Origin: Candidatus Obscuribacterales bacterium
GTDB lineage: Bacteria; Cyanobacteriota; Vampirovibrionia; Obscuribacterales; Obscuribacteraceae
NCBI GenBank assembly: GCA_019637435.1
Contig: JAHBVO010000002.1
Location: forward strand, 62,001-126,000
Length of the DNA: 64,000 nucleotides
Direction: 5' to 3'
A program made the position numbers and the translations under genes. This document shows, one piece after another, positions 1 through 6,896 of this stretch. Numbering within the stretch: position 1 is the first letter of the stretch; the number at the start of each line of letters is the position of its first letter. The notes under the pieces are model-generated. The model did not search any database and was not told the DNA's origin. It saw only the letters and a program-made list of their open reading frames with translations.

Positions 1-36
1 TGCAAGATATCATTTGCGCTCGTTGTCTGTAAAAGG

Positions 37-193
37 TCAACAGCATTGACACGGGTCCTCTGTCGCCTGCAATTCGGCAGCCGCCGCAGCGAGCGTGCGC
101 GTTTGGTTGATGGGTGTGTCGAATTTAGTTGGGCGCGCTCGTGGCTGCGGGCAAAAAGCCTAGCAGGCGACGAACCCGTATCAATGCTGTTGA
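37..193 (+). repeat. Long inverted-repeat element, copy 1
   Basis: A 157-bp imperfect palindrome. The ends TCAACAGCATTGAcACGGGT and ACCCGTaTCAATGCTGTTGA pair with each other. Inside them CTGTCGCCTGC pairs with GCAGGCGACG, and a GC-rich inner arm (GCAGCCGCCGCAGCGAGCG) pairs with CGCTCGTGGCTGCGGGC. The apex is a variable loop of roughly 30 bases. Three further copies lie at 26965, 35324 and 38460, all in the same orientation. It carries no convincing ORF and resembles a REP/BIME- or MITE-like structured repeat. The family is not one I recognise. Confidence 0.85.
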
Positions 194-286
194 TCCGGCG
201 AGTTCTGATACCTGACGGTGTCCATCGGAAAGGACTGGCTCAGTCTCGCGATTCACTTGCCGACAGTGTGGACAAAAATCATTCCT

Positions 287-345
287 TCGGGCGACACTAA
301 AATGGTTTGCATTGGGAATACTAAAAATTGCAGATCGCTGAAAAG
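287..345 (+). promoter_or_regulatory. Shared upstream module, copy A
   Basis: TCGGGCGAC is followed 36 bases later by CAGATCGCTGAAAAG. The same two blocks, 37 bases apart (GCCGGGCGAC ... CAGATCGCTGAGAA), lie directly upstream of the exported protein at 28733. The similarity suggests a shared promoter or 5' leader. No canonical -35/-10 pair is clear. Confidence 0.35.
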
Positions 346-494
346 TTCTCTGCGGCGATGCAAACAGCGGAGCCAAAAGAGAAATGAAGAAGTCGAAGGA
401 ACAAGAAGCCTACTAAATTCGATTGCCGGAGCACTTTTTGTTAATCTCCGAAATGCGAAGTTAGCGCTCGACGATGAGGACGCGGCACAGACGT

Positions 495-1559
495 ATGGCA
501 AAGAGAACAGAGTTAACAACCCTCGAAATGATCGAATCTGAGTACAAGACTGCCGCTCCCCAGGCGCAAGAAGTCTGCGAGCAGATGGTTTCCATAATTA
601 AAAACGCAATTGAAACGGAATCCTTGGATCTTGCGTTTCCAGTCGAATCGCGTGTCAAAAGTTTGAATTCGATTGTGCAAAAACTTCGAGGGAGTAATCC
701 GCTGAAGAATATTTATAAGCTTGAACGCATAAAAGACTTAATTGGAATCAGGCTTGTGGTGTGCTTCTCGCGGGATGTGGATCTGGCTTGTGATTTGCTC
801 CAGAAATATTTCATCGTCGATTCGGTGAAAATAATTGCTCCGCACGACAAAGAGTTCGGGTACCAGTCCATTCACTACATCGTCAAGCTCAAGGCTGATG
901 CGGATAGCAACGTTCGTGTAAGCGGAACCGCCGCCGAGGTACAAATTCGCACGCTTGCACAACACTGCTGGTCCGCCGCTTCTCACAAGTTACATTACAA
1001 GAGTGAGTTCGAGGTCGCCAAAGAAATTAAGCGGCCGCTTGATCGAGTTGCTGCGCTATTGGAAATCGTGGACGACGAATTCAATCGTCTTCTTGAAGCT
1101 CGCGATGAATATCTATCCCAGATTGATTACGAACCTGATGACACGCCGCTCAACATAGACAACCTTGAGTCAATACTTCGACGGCAATTCGTCGATCAAG
1201 AAAATTGGTTTAACTACAGTGATGTGTCATACGTTTTGGAAGACCTTCAGTTCTTTTCCGTAGACACTCGCGGTAAGCTCAAAAATCTTTTTTCAAAACG
1301 AGATGCGCCAAGTCGAACGGTGGATTCTGAACCACAGGTTGAGGAGCAAACATTTTCAGTCGACCCCCAGGTGCTGGACTATGACTATGACTATGACTCC
1401 GGTTGGGAAGACATACCCGAAGATGAAAGTCCCGATGCCGTTGTGCTGACACTGTTAGCCGTAGAGTATCCCCAAAAGTGGAGGGACTATCAGCTCGATA
1501 GGGCGCAAAAGGCTTTTGCTGACATTGCAGCTGAGTACATCAAGCAGAAGGGGGATTAG
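495..1559 (+). CDS. RelA/SpoT-domain (p)ppGpp synthetase-like protein
   Basis: Probable pyrophosphokinase of the small alarmone synthetase type. The conserved blocks are present, counted from the upstream ATG at 474: RIKDLIGIR at about residues 85-93 (nucleotide binding), GYQSIHY at 129-135, EVQIRT at 155-160 and the following HCW...HKLHYK segment. No HD hydrolase domain precedes the synthetase domain, and no TGS or ACT domain follows. After an alpha-helical extension there is an acidic stretch with repeated Asp-Tyr and a helical tail, making the protein longer than a typical small synthetase. ATG 495 is preferred over 474, but neither has a strong ribosome site. In this setting it could be a housekeeping alarmone enzyme or a toxSAS/CapRel-like defence toxin; the sequence does not decide. 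Confidence 0.8.
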   Translation: MAKRTELTTLEMIESEYKTAAPQAQEVCEQMVSIIKNAIETESLDLAFPVESRVKSLNSIVQKLRGSNPLKNIYKLERIKDLIGIRLVVCFSRDVDLACDLLQKYFIVDSVKIIAPHDKEFGYQSIHYIVKLKADADSNVRVSGTAAEVQIRTLAQHCWSAASHKLHYKSEFEVAKEIKRPLDRVAALLEIVDDEFNRLLEARDEYLSQIDYEPDDTPLNIDNLESILRRQFVDQENWFNYSDVSYVLEDLQFFSVDTRGKLKNLFSKRDAPSRTVDSEPQVEEQTFSVDPQVLDYDYDYDSGWEDIPEDESPDAVVLTLLAVEYPQKWRDYQLDRAQKAFADIAAEYIKQKGD

Positions 1560-1679
1560 CGTTCTCCGAGCCAGAAAAGTAATTGACGTCGTCTTGCCGA
1601 ATGCGGTCCACGCGTCACGTCGAACCCGCTCTCGTTCTAACTGTTTTTTACCACTCTCATTCAATTAGGGAGTTACTGT

Positions 1680-2750
1680 ATGCTTCAAGACTCGCGCCAA
1701 GAGCTGTTGTCGCTATTCTCCGAGAAGGAGAAGGCTGTTATCGAGGAGCTGCGAAATGCGACCGCCTCGTTCCGTGGTCACCCGCTGACGGGCTTGGTTT
1801 TGCATGAGGGTGACGGCTTCGAAAGTCAACATCTGGCAAACGTCTTGAGATGTCTGGAGAGGATAAATAAATACAACCCAGACTGGTTCAAATCGTCCAA
1901 AATCCGACGCCGATTACTTTCACCCCTCATCTCAACAAGCTCAGGGGTGCTTGGGGAGCTTAAAGCATATGGTTACCTGCTCACGGCTTTTCCAGCTACG
2001 ACGCCGATACCGGAGAAAAAGAATAGTACGCCGGATTTTCTAGTTCCACATTACCTTGGCGAACCTGCAGATCCTGTCTACGTAGAAGTCCATTCGATGG
2101 CATGGTCTGGAGAAATGGACATCGAGTTTCAGAAATTTTCCGATGATTTTAACGACGGAAACATCGGTCACGAGAGCGGAGGCGTTCGAATTGCTGAACT
2201 CCCACTTCAACCCTTCTCTGGCAAAAAAAGAGATTCGTTAACAGAGGATGCCGTGAGTAAAATCGCTGGAATAGGCCACAAGGCTGCTCAAATTCCCGAT
2301 GGCGCAATTGGAGTGGTATGGCTCAATTTCGAGCAGGCTGACTGGGAGCTATGCATCTCGACTGATGACAGTTTTCCTATGTATTCAATGTCGACTGGAG
2401 GCGCGAGGTCTGGTCTGATCTGGAATGCTCTCTATGGGATCAACGGAATGCCACTCTACGAAGACTGGCCAGATAGAAAGTCCATGGTTCTGCAACACCC
2501 CGGAATGTTCGCTAATACCGATATCTCTGCCGTAATCGTTAACCTCAGTCGCTCAGTCGTTTTGTTCGAAAATCCAGCTGCGAAAGTCCCCTTGCCCGAC
2601 TGGTTTCGGAGCCAGTGCTTCAACCTCCCTTGGTTCAGGTTGCAGTTTTCGAGAGTTGTAGTCGACGCGCAGAATTTCGCTTCGTCGATTGAACGAGAGC
2701 GTGAACTATGCAGAGCAATTCAAAACATTCAGGTGATGGCGAACTGGTGA
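1680..2750 (+). CDS. Hypothetical protein, possible PD-(D/E)xK-like fold
   Basis: A 356-residue soluble protein without signal peptide or membrane segment. The start follows a good GGGAG ribosome site about 8 bases upstream. At roughly residues 92-140 the pattern GELKAYG ... TPDFLV ... VYVEVHS resembles the E...PD...ExK core of restriction-endonuclease-like folds, with His where Lys is normal, so nuclease activity is only a guess. It lies 120 bp downstream of the RelA-like gene on the same strand and could share its transcript. A perfect hairpin at 2815-2842 follows the stop. I recognise no named family. Confidence 0.6.
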   Translation: MLQDSRQELLSLFSEKEKAVIEELRNATASFRGHPLTGLVLHEGDGFESQHLANVLRCLERINKYNPDWFKSSKIRRRLLSPLISTSSGVLGELKAYGYLLTAFPATTPIPEKKNSTPDFLVPHYLGEPADPVYVEVHSMAWSGEMDIEFQKFSDDFNDGNIGHESGGVRIAELPLQPFSGKKRDSLTEDAVSKIAGIGHKAAQIPDGAIGVVWLNFEQADWELCISTDDSFPMYSMSTGGARSGLIWNALYGINGMPLYEDWPDRKSMVLQHPGMFANTDISAVIVNLSRSVVLFENPAAKVPLPDWFRSQCFNLPWFRLQFSRVVVDAQNFASSIERERELCRAIQNIQVMANW

Positions 2751-2814
2751 CGCTACACGTTGTGGCGCCCAGATGTTCGACGCTTAGCTGACTTAGGGGA
2801 AGTGCTTGATGGTT

Positions 2815-2842
2815 TGGCTGATACCGTAGGTGGTATCAGCCA
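2815..2842. repeat. Perfect 11-bp-stem palindrome, dispersed dyad family
   Basis: TGGCTGATACC, then GTAGGT, then GGTATCAGCCA: a perfect 11-bp stem with a 6-base loop between two convergent genes. The core GATACC-N6-GGTATC is the best-paired member of an 18-bp dyad family found across the accessory half. There is no T-tract, so a simple intrinsic terminator is doubtful. Confidence 0.8.
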
Positions 2843-2858
2843 TATGTGATGACTGACG

Positions 2859-3074
2859 CTAGCCGGGTCTACCCCGAGGTAGCAATCTGACAACAAGAAC
2901 GTAGACTGCGATAATAGCAACTAGTAAATGAAGATTCGAGAAGGTCATGATAAGTTCATCGCCAGGAGTTACGTGGTCTTTCGAATCACGAAACACTGTC
3001 ATTGTGAACAGATGCTCCTGGTCTTCTCGATGACTATGTTCAGCTGTCTGATGAAGCTCCATCGACGCGTTCAT
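2859..3074 (-). CDS. Small His-rich, single-pass membrane protein
   Basis: A 71-residue ORF. Its N-terminal half is polar and rich in His and Glu (residues 5-22, HQTAEHSHREDQEH). A hydrophobic segment follows (about residues 47-64), ending in a basic tail RLLPRGRPG. AGGTGG lies 7 bases upstream of the ATG, which supports translation. No family is recognised. It converges on the gene ending at 2750. Confidence 0.5.
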   Translation of the reverse strand: MNASMELHQTAEHSHREDQEHLFTMTVFRDSKDHVTPGDELIMTFSNLHLLVAIIAVYVLVVRLLPRGRPG

Positions 3075-3369
3075 AGATTCGCCACCTGACGAACCTTGAA
3101 CGAGTGTCGAAGTGGCAACTCCCGTGGAGTTGAATTCGTTGTTAAATGAAATATTTGGACTTAAGATTATTTGGTACCTCGTTTTTTTTGTTGGAATATC
3201 TACTATTCAGTATAGCATTTTGTATACACGTTGTCAATATGTAGTTTGAATGTTCTGGTGGAGGTTTGGCTGATCGGTCGAACGGCTTATCTGTCAAAGG
3301 TTGAACCCATACAAAAGTATGGTATTCTGGCTTAATTGGTCCACGAGTGAGTACGTCGGGAACAGTGGA
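3075..3369. other. AT-rich intergenic region upstream of the dprA-like gene
   Basis: Divergent region with a T8 run near 3182 and AT-rich sequence to about 3250. A short hairpin CCATAC-AAAA-GTATGG lies at 3306-3321, before the chosen start of the DprA-like gene. It probably holds promoters for both flanking genes; no single -35/-10 pair stands out. Confidence 0.4.
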
Positions 3370-4392
3370 ATGGGATTTAAGACTTCAGACCGGATTTCTC
3401 CTGTAGCATGGGAGTTGCTCGCGAACTTAACTGACAGGAAAGGCTCGGGTGCTCAGATGTTCGATGTAAGAAAAAATCGCATTCAAGCCATCAACTACAA
3501 CATCTTCCTGGAATCGCTCGGCTATTCCTTGCCGAAGCTCCGGCAGCACCAGGATATCTGGAATCGTTTTATCTTCATTGACAGTCTGCTTGCTGATTTT
3601 GGCGGTCTGGCAGCAGCGGTCGGACGGTCACCAGAAGAGATAGAGCAGATCTCGAGTCGGGTCATTTCGACTTTCCAGCGTTCAACGCTGGATTTTTCAA
3701 TAACGACAATCAACGATGATGCTTATCCGGCTAGTCTTCGGAAGCTCTCAAAACCGCCGTTGATGATTTTTTCGCGCGGTGTTATAGAATACGCGAACGA
3801 CCCTTGCGTGTCGGTAGTAGGTTCAAGGGTTGCCTCGGAAGAGGGACGGAGACGCGCTCAGAAACTAGCCATTTTGCTCGCTCAAAATGGCTACACCGTT
3901 GTCTCCGGCCTGGCGGCGGGGATCGATACGGCAGCTCAAACCGCGATTGTAAAAGCCGGTGGAAAAACTATCGGCGTGATCGGCACGCCTATCGACCAAT
4001 GTTATCCAAAAGAAAACATCACCCTTCAAGAAAAGATAGCGACCGGGCATCTGCTGATATCGCAGTTTCCGCTGGCCCAGCCGACGCAGAAGTATAACTT
4101 CCCACAACGCAACTACACGATGTGCGGACTTTCCAGTGCTACCGTGATTGTGGAAGCTGGTGAGACTAGTGGCGCTCTCTACCAGGCGCGATACTGTTTG
4201 CAGGAAGGTCGAAAGCTTTTTGTGATGAAGAGTTTGCTGGAGAATAAGGCGCTGACGTGGCCGAAGACTTATGTGAAGCGAGGCGCGATAGTTCTCGAAA
4301 ACATCGAGCAATTGGTTTCCGAACTGAAGAATTTTGAGATTGTGCCGAATGCGCCGGATGATCAAGACCGGCAGCTCAGCCTGTTTGCCTAA
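3370..4392 (+). CDS. DprA-family protein, ShosA-like component
   Basis: A Rossmann-fold protein of the DprA/Smf family. Typical blocks are VVGSR near the start of the Rossmann domain, SGLAAGIDTAAQ, PQRNYTMCGLSSATVIVEAG and SGALYQARY. These form the DprA nucleotide/ssDNA-binding domain; the N-terminal third is divergent. The ORF is open from TTG 3301, but ATG 3370 has GGGAA seven bases upstream and is preferred. The stop overlaps the next start as TAATG, so the two products are probably made together. A DprA-like protein paired with a phosphoribosyltransferase is the hallmark of the ShosTA toxin-antitoxin/anti-phage system. A housekeeping transformation DprA is less likely because of this partner and the accessory context. 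Confidence 0.8.
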   Translation: MGFKTSDRISPVAWELLANLTDRKGSGAQMFDVRKNRIQAINYNIFLESLGYSLPKLRQHQDIWNRFIFIDSLLADFGGLAAAVGRSPEEIEQISSRVISTFQRSTLDFSITTINDDAYPASLRKLSKPPLMIFSRGVIEYANDPCVSVVGSRVASEEGRRRAQKLAILLAQNGYTVVSGLAAGIDTAAQTAIVKAGGKTIGVIGTPIDQCYPKENITLQEKIATGHLLISQFPLAQPTQKYNFPQRNYTMCGLSSATVIVEAGETSGALYQARYCLQEGRKLFVMKSLLENKALTWPKTYVKRGAIVLENIEQLVSELKNFEIVPNAPDDQDRQLSLFA

Positions 4393-5714
4393 TGTTCTTC
4401 ACTCTGCAAAAGATCGAAGGCTTTATCATCAATGTCGATGACTTTCGAGACGATGCGGCTCTTCTCGATCAGATCGTCGACGAGTTAAAACCTCGCTACA
4501 AGTTGGTTTTCGCAAGTAAGTCAGGAACAGATTTTTCAGCTTTGAGACTGACAGAAGATGACGTGGTCGTCGCCGAATCATCCTTCGAAAAATTCATGTA
4601 CCAGAACGTTTTGCGTCGAGCCATCACAAAAATGGGCTCGGCACCTTCCACAACTGTGTTTCTGTGTAAGGATGCTGGTTCGTTGCGCAGCGCTCACGAA
4701 CTGCTTCTTGGAACGATCTTGATGCACAGGCATTCGGTTGCGCCTCTGGAAAGGCTCAAAATTTTTCAACAGTTTCCCGATTTTCTTGTGCAAGACCTCG
4801 AAGACCTCCGAGTTTGTCTGAGCGGTGAATGTCTGGGATTTGGCGGCGAGTTTCTTGCCGCACCTGAAGGCATTTTTCTTTTCCACGAAGACGACATCAA
4901 GTACCACGAGTATCCGCTCGTGCCTAATCTCGAACATACCGATTGCCCAGTGCACGTAGCCGGACGATATTTCAGCCCATCCGATCCGCGTTATTCATTT
5001 CATGCCTTGAGCAACAGAATCCTGCACTCTAAGAAGAACCCGGGAGCGCAGGCTGAATGCTTCGCCGAATTGATTAGCCTTGGCGTTTGGGTAGCAACGG
5101 ACGGTTCATTCGACGCGATTACGAGGGTGCCATCTCGACCCAGTAAAGTTGACCGGCTAGCGTTGTACCTCAAAGCAATGCCTAAAGCTGAGCGGTTCAA
5201 GTCTCACAATTTCTACCCAGCCTCGATACAGCCGGAATTATTGAAGTGTCCAGACGATTACCCCAAGCTGACCACAATGGATTTCAAAAGTCGCAAGACC
5301 GCGGTGAAGGGCGCATTCAGCGCAGACCCCCAGGTCGAAGGTAAGCACATCGTCCTCGTAGACGACGTGCAAACAACAGGAGCAACTTTGAATGAATGTA
5401 TTCGAGTGCTAAAGGCTGCCGGCGCCGCCAAGATCTCTCCACTTGTTTTGGCTTGCCATCCGTACACGCTTCAATCTTTGGGTCTGTCTGTTGAACAGGA
5501 GATACCATGCGGACCCTGCGACTCCCACCTCATCGGAAAGTGCAACAGCAAAACGGGTGAGCCCTTCTTTGGATGCGCTAACTGGAAGTTCAACGATGGA
5601 ATCAATCATGCATACAAGACGTTTAAGGACGGCATCAAAACCAAAATGATGCTGATGGAGCCGCATCTTTTGCAGCTCGATAACGAGCTTGAATCGGAGG
5701 GTCAATCGTTTTGA
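4392..5714 (+). CDS. Phosphoribosyltransferase-domain protein, ShosT-like
   Basis: A 440-residue protein whose C-terminal part carries a type I phosphoribosyltransferase PRPP loop, VLVDDVQTTGAT, at about residues 318-329. Downstream is a Cys cluster (CGPCDSHLIGKC...FFGC) likely to bind zinc, as in ComF-related enzymes but placed after the catalytic domain. The N-terminal 250 residues match nothing I recognise. The ATG overlaps the stop of the dprA-like gene by one base. In ShosTA the phosphoribosyltransferase is the toxic component and the DprA homologue its partner. Assignment to that system is an inference from architecture; component order and lengths should be compared with characterised loci. 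Confidence 0.75.
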   Translation: MFFTLQKIEGFIINVDDFRDDAALLDQIVDELKPRYKLVFASKSGTDFSALRLTEDDVVVAESSFEKFMYQNVLRRAITKMGSAPSTTVFLCKDAGSLRSAHELLLGTILMHRHSVAPLERLKIFQQFPDFLVQDLEDLRVCLSGECLGFGGEFLAAPEGIFLFHEDDIKYHEYPLVPNLEHTDCPVHVAGRYFSPSDPRYSFHALSNRILHSKKNPGAQAECFAELISLGVWVATDGSFDAITRVPSRPSKVDRLALYLKAMPKAERFKSHNFYPASIQPELLKCPDDYPKLTTMDFKSRKTAVKGAFSADPQVEGKHIVLVDDVQTTGATLNECIRVLKAAGAAKISPLVLACHPYTLQSLGLSVEQEIPCGPCDSHLIGKCNSKTGEPFFGCANWKFNDGINHAYKTFKDGIKTKMMLMEPHLLQLDNELESEGQSF

Positions 5715-5747
5715 ACTCGCAAACTCAAGCATGCAGTGAAGATGGAT

Positions 5748-5765
5748 GACACTACATATGGTGCA
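5748..5765. repeat. 18-bp dyad (GACACT-N6-GGTGCA)
   Basis: A member of the dispersed RNYRCY-N6-GGTRYC family, inside the wider imperfect palindrome GATGACAC...GGTGCATC. It lies between the convergent ends of the phosphoribosyltransferase gene and a small membrane protein gene. Confidence 0.6.
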
Positions 5766-5790
5766 TCATGGTTTGCGAAGGGGCGCCTCC

Positions 5791-5985
5791 CTATCGTGCT
5801 TGGCGAGGTACTGGATGAAATTTGCCCTCGGATGCAGCGAATACTTCACCGGTAGCGGTATTCAAAAGCAGAGCGTCTCGATCTGTGTTCAACAGTTTCC
5901 AGTGTTCCGACCTTTCAGCATGATAGATTAGTCCAAGAAGTATTGAGGCGCAAACGCTCATTGTTTTCCAATCCATATTTTTCAT
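5791..5985 (-). CDS. Small membrane-anchored hypothetical protein
   Basis: A 64-residue ORF. The ATG at 5985 follows GGAGAG by about five bases, better supported than the upstream in-frame ATG at 6042. A hydrophobic segment (VCASILLGLIYHA) is followed by a polar tail that includes DALLLNTATGEVF, as expected for a signal-anchored or exported mini-protein. Divergent from the PIN-like gene. No family recognised. Confidence 0.5.
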   Translation of the reverse strand: MKNMDWKTMSVCASILLGLIYHAERSEHWKLLNTDRDALLLNTATGEVFAASEGKFHPVPRQAR

Positions 5986-6034
5986 TGTCTCTCCAGACTG
6001 TCTGTCGCGGCCATACCGAAGTAACCAATAGAAA

Positions 6035-6838
6035 TTGAACACCTTATTTCTTGATTCTTTTGTTTATTCCCACATCGCTCGCGATTCTGATTTTGCGGCT
6101 CAGGTTCGCCAATTCATCGAAAAACAGGACTATGTTCTAGCGGTCAGCATTGTTAATCTCATCGAGTTCCTCCCACACAGGAAGCGACTGGAAGCGATCC
6201 TGGATTTTATAGTTTCAGTCCCGTTCGCAATCGCTCGCAACGTAGATGAAATCGTTGACGATGAGATAAGAAACTACCCGCAGTCTATCTCTTTGCCCAC
6301 AGGATTCGTCTCAACTCAGGCTTCTTTCTCTCGGGATGAGCTTTGTACGGCGCTTCATGAGAATCTCGTTCTGAAAGTATCGTTCTTCAGAGATAGGTTT
6401 GTGCCTGCGGCGAAGCGTGCGTTCGAGCAAATCATAGCCACACGAGATTCTGGTAAAGCAGCCTTCTCAGGAGCGCGGGAACGCGATCTGTTCTTGCTGT
6501 CAAACTTGATGGCTTTCCTCTTTCATAATCACGTGGACTTTCTGACAGCGCACGCTGAATCGGAAATTCAAATAAAGAAGTTCAAGGTGTACTACATCCA
6601 ACTCCTCGTAATTTTCGAGGAGTATTATCGACAGAAGAAGGTCGGCACAGAGTCCGACATCGGCGACCTTCTTCAGCTCGGGTATGCTCCTTACGTTGAT
6701 TTGGCGGTGTTCGATAACGCTAAGGTCGACTGCTTGCAACGTCTGGACAGGGGCAACCTACTGCCTTGGTCAGTCAATTACTTCTCCATGCAAAAACTTC
6801 GGGAAATGATCAAAAAAAATTCGAAGAATATCGATTAA
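6035..6838 (+). CDS. PIN-like domain protein
   Basis: The N-terminus FLDSFVYSHIA (Asp7) is a PIN-type first strand with its first acidic residue. NLIEFL near residue 44 supplies a conserved Glu, and YVDLAVFDNAKVDCLQ near residues 220-235 looks like the last strand with further acidic residues. At 267 residues it is longer than VapC toxins (about 130), with a large helical insertion between the acidic positions, as in several defence-associated PIN proteins. The start is a TTG with a weak ribosome site; an in-frame stop upstream limits alternatives. No antitoxin-like gene is adjacent. A metal-dependent RNase is the inferred activity. Confidence 0.6.
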   Translation: MNTLFLDSFVYSHIARDSDFAAQVRQFIEKQDYVLAVSIVNLIEFLPHRKRLEAILDFIVSVPFAIARNVDEIVDDEIRNYPQSISLPTGFVSTQASFSRDELCTALHENLVLKVSFFRDRFVPAAKRAFEQIIATRDSGKAAFSGARERDLFLLSNLMAFLFHNHVDFLTAHAESEIQIKKFKVYYIQLLVIFEEYYRQKKVGTESDIGDLLQLGYAPYVDLAVFDNAKVDCLQRLDRGNLLPWSVNYFSMQKLREMIKKNSKNID

Positions 6839-6896
6839 CTGGTATCGAAAATGGTGGCAAGCAAATCACTTTGGCCTTTGCATGACCACGCCCTCG

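Noticed and set aside
46..300. ORFs inside inverted-repeat copies 1, 2 and 4
   Set aside because: The frames differ between copies and are not conserved; the repeats are best read as non-coding structures.
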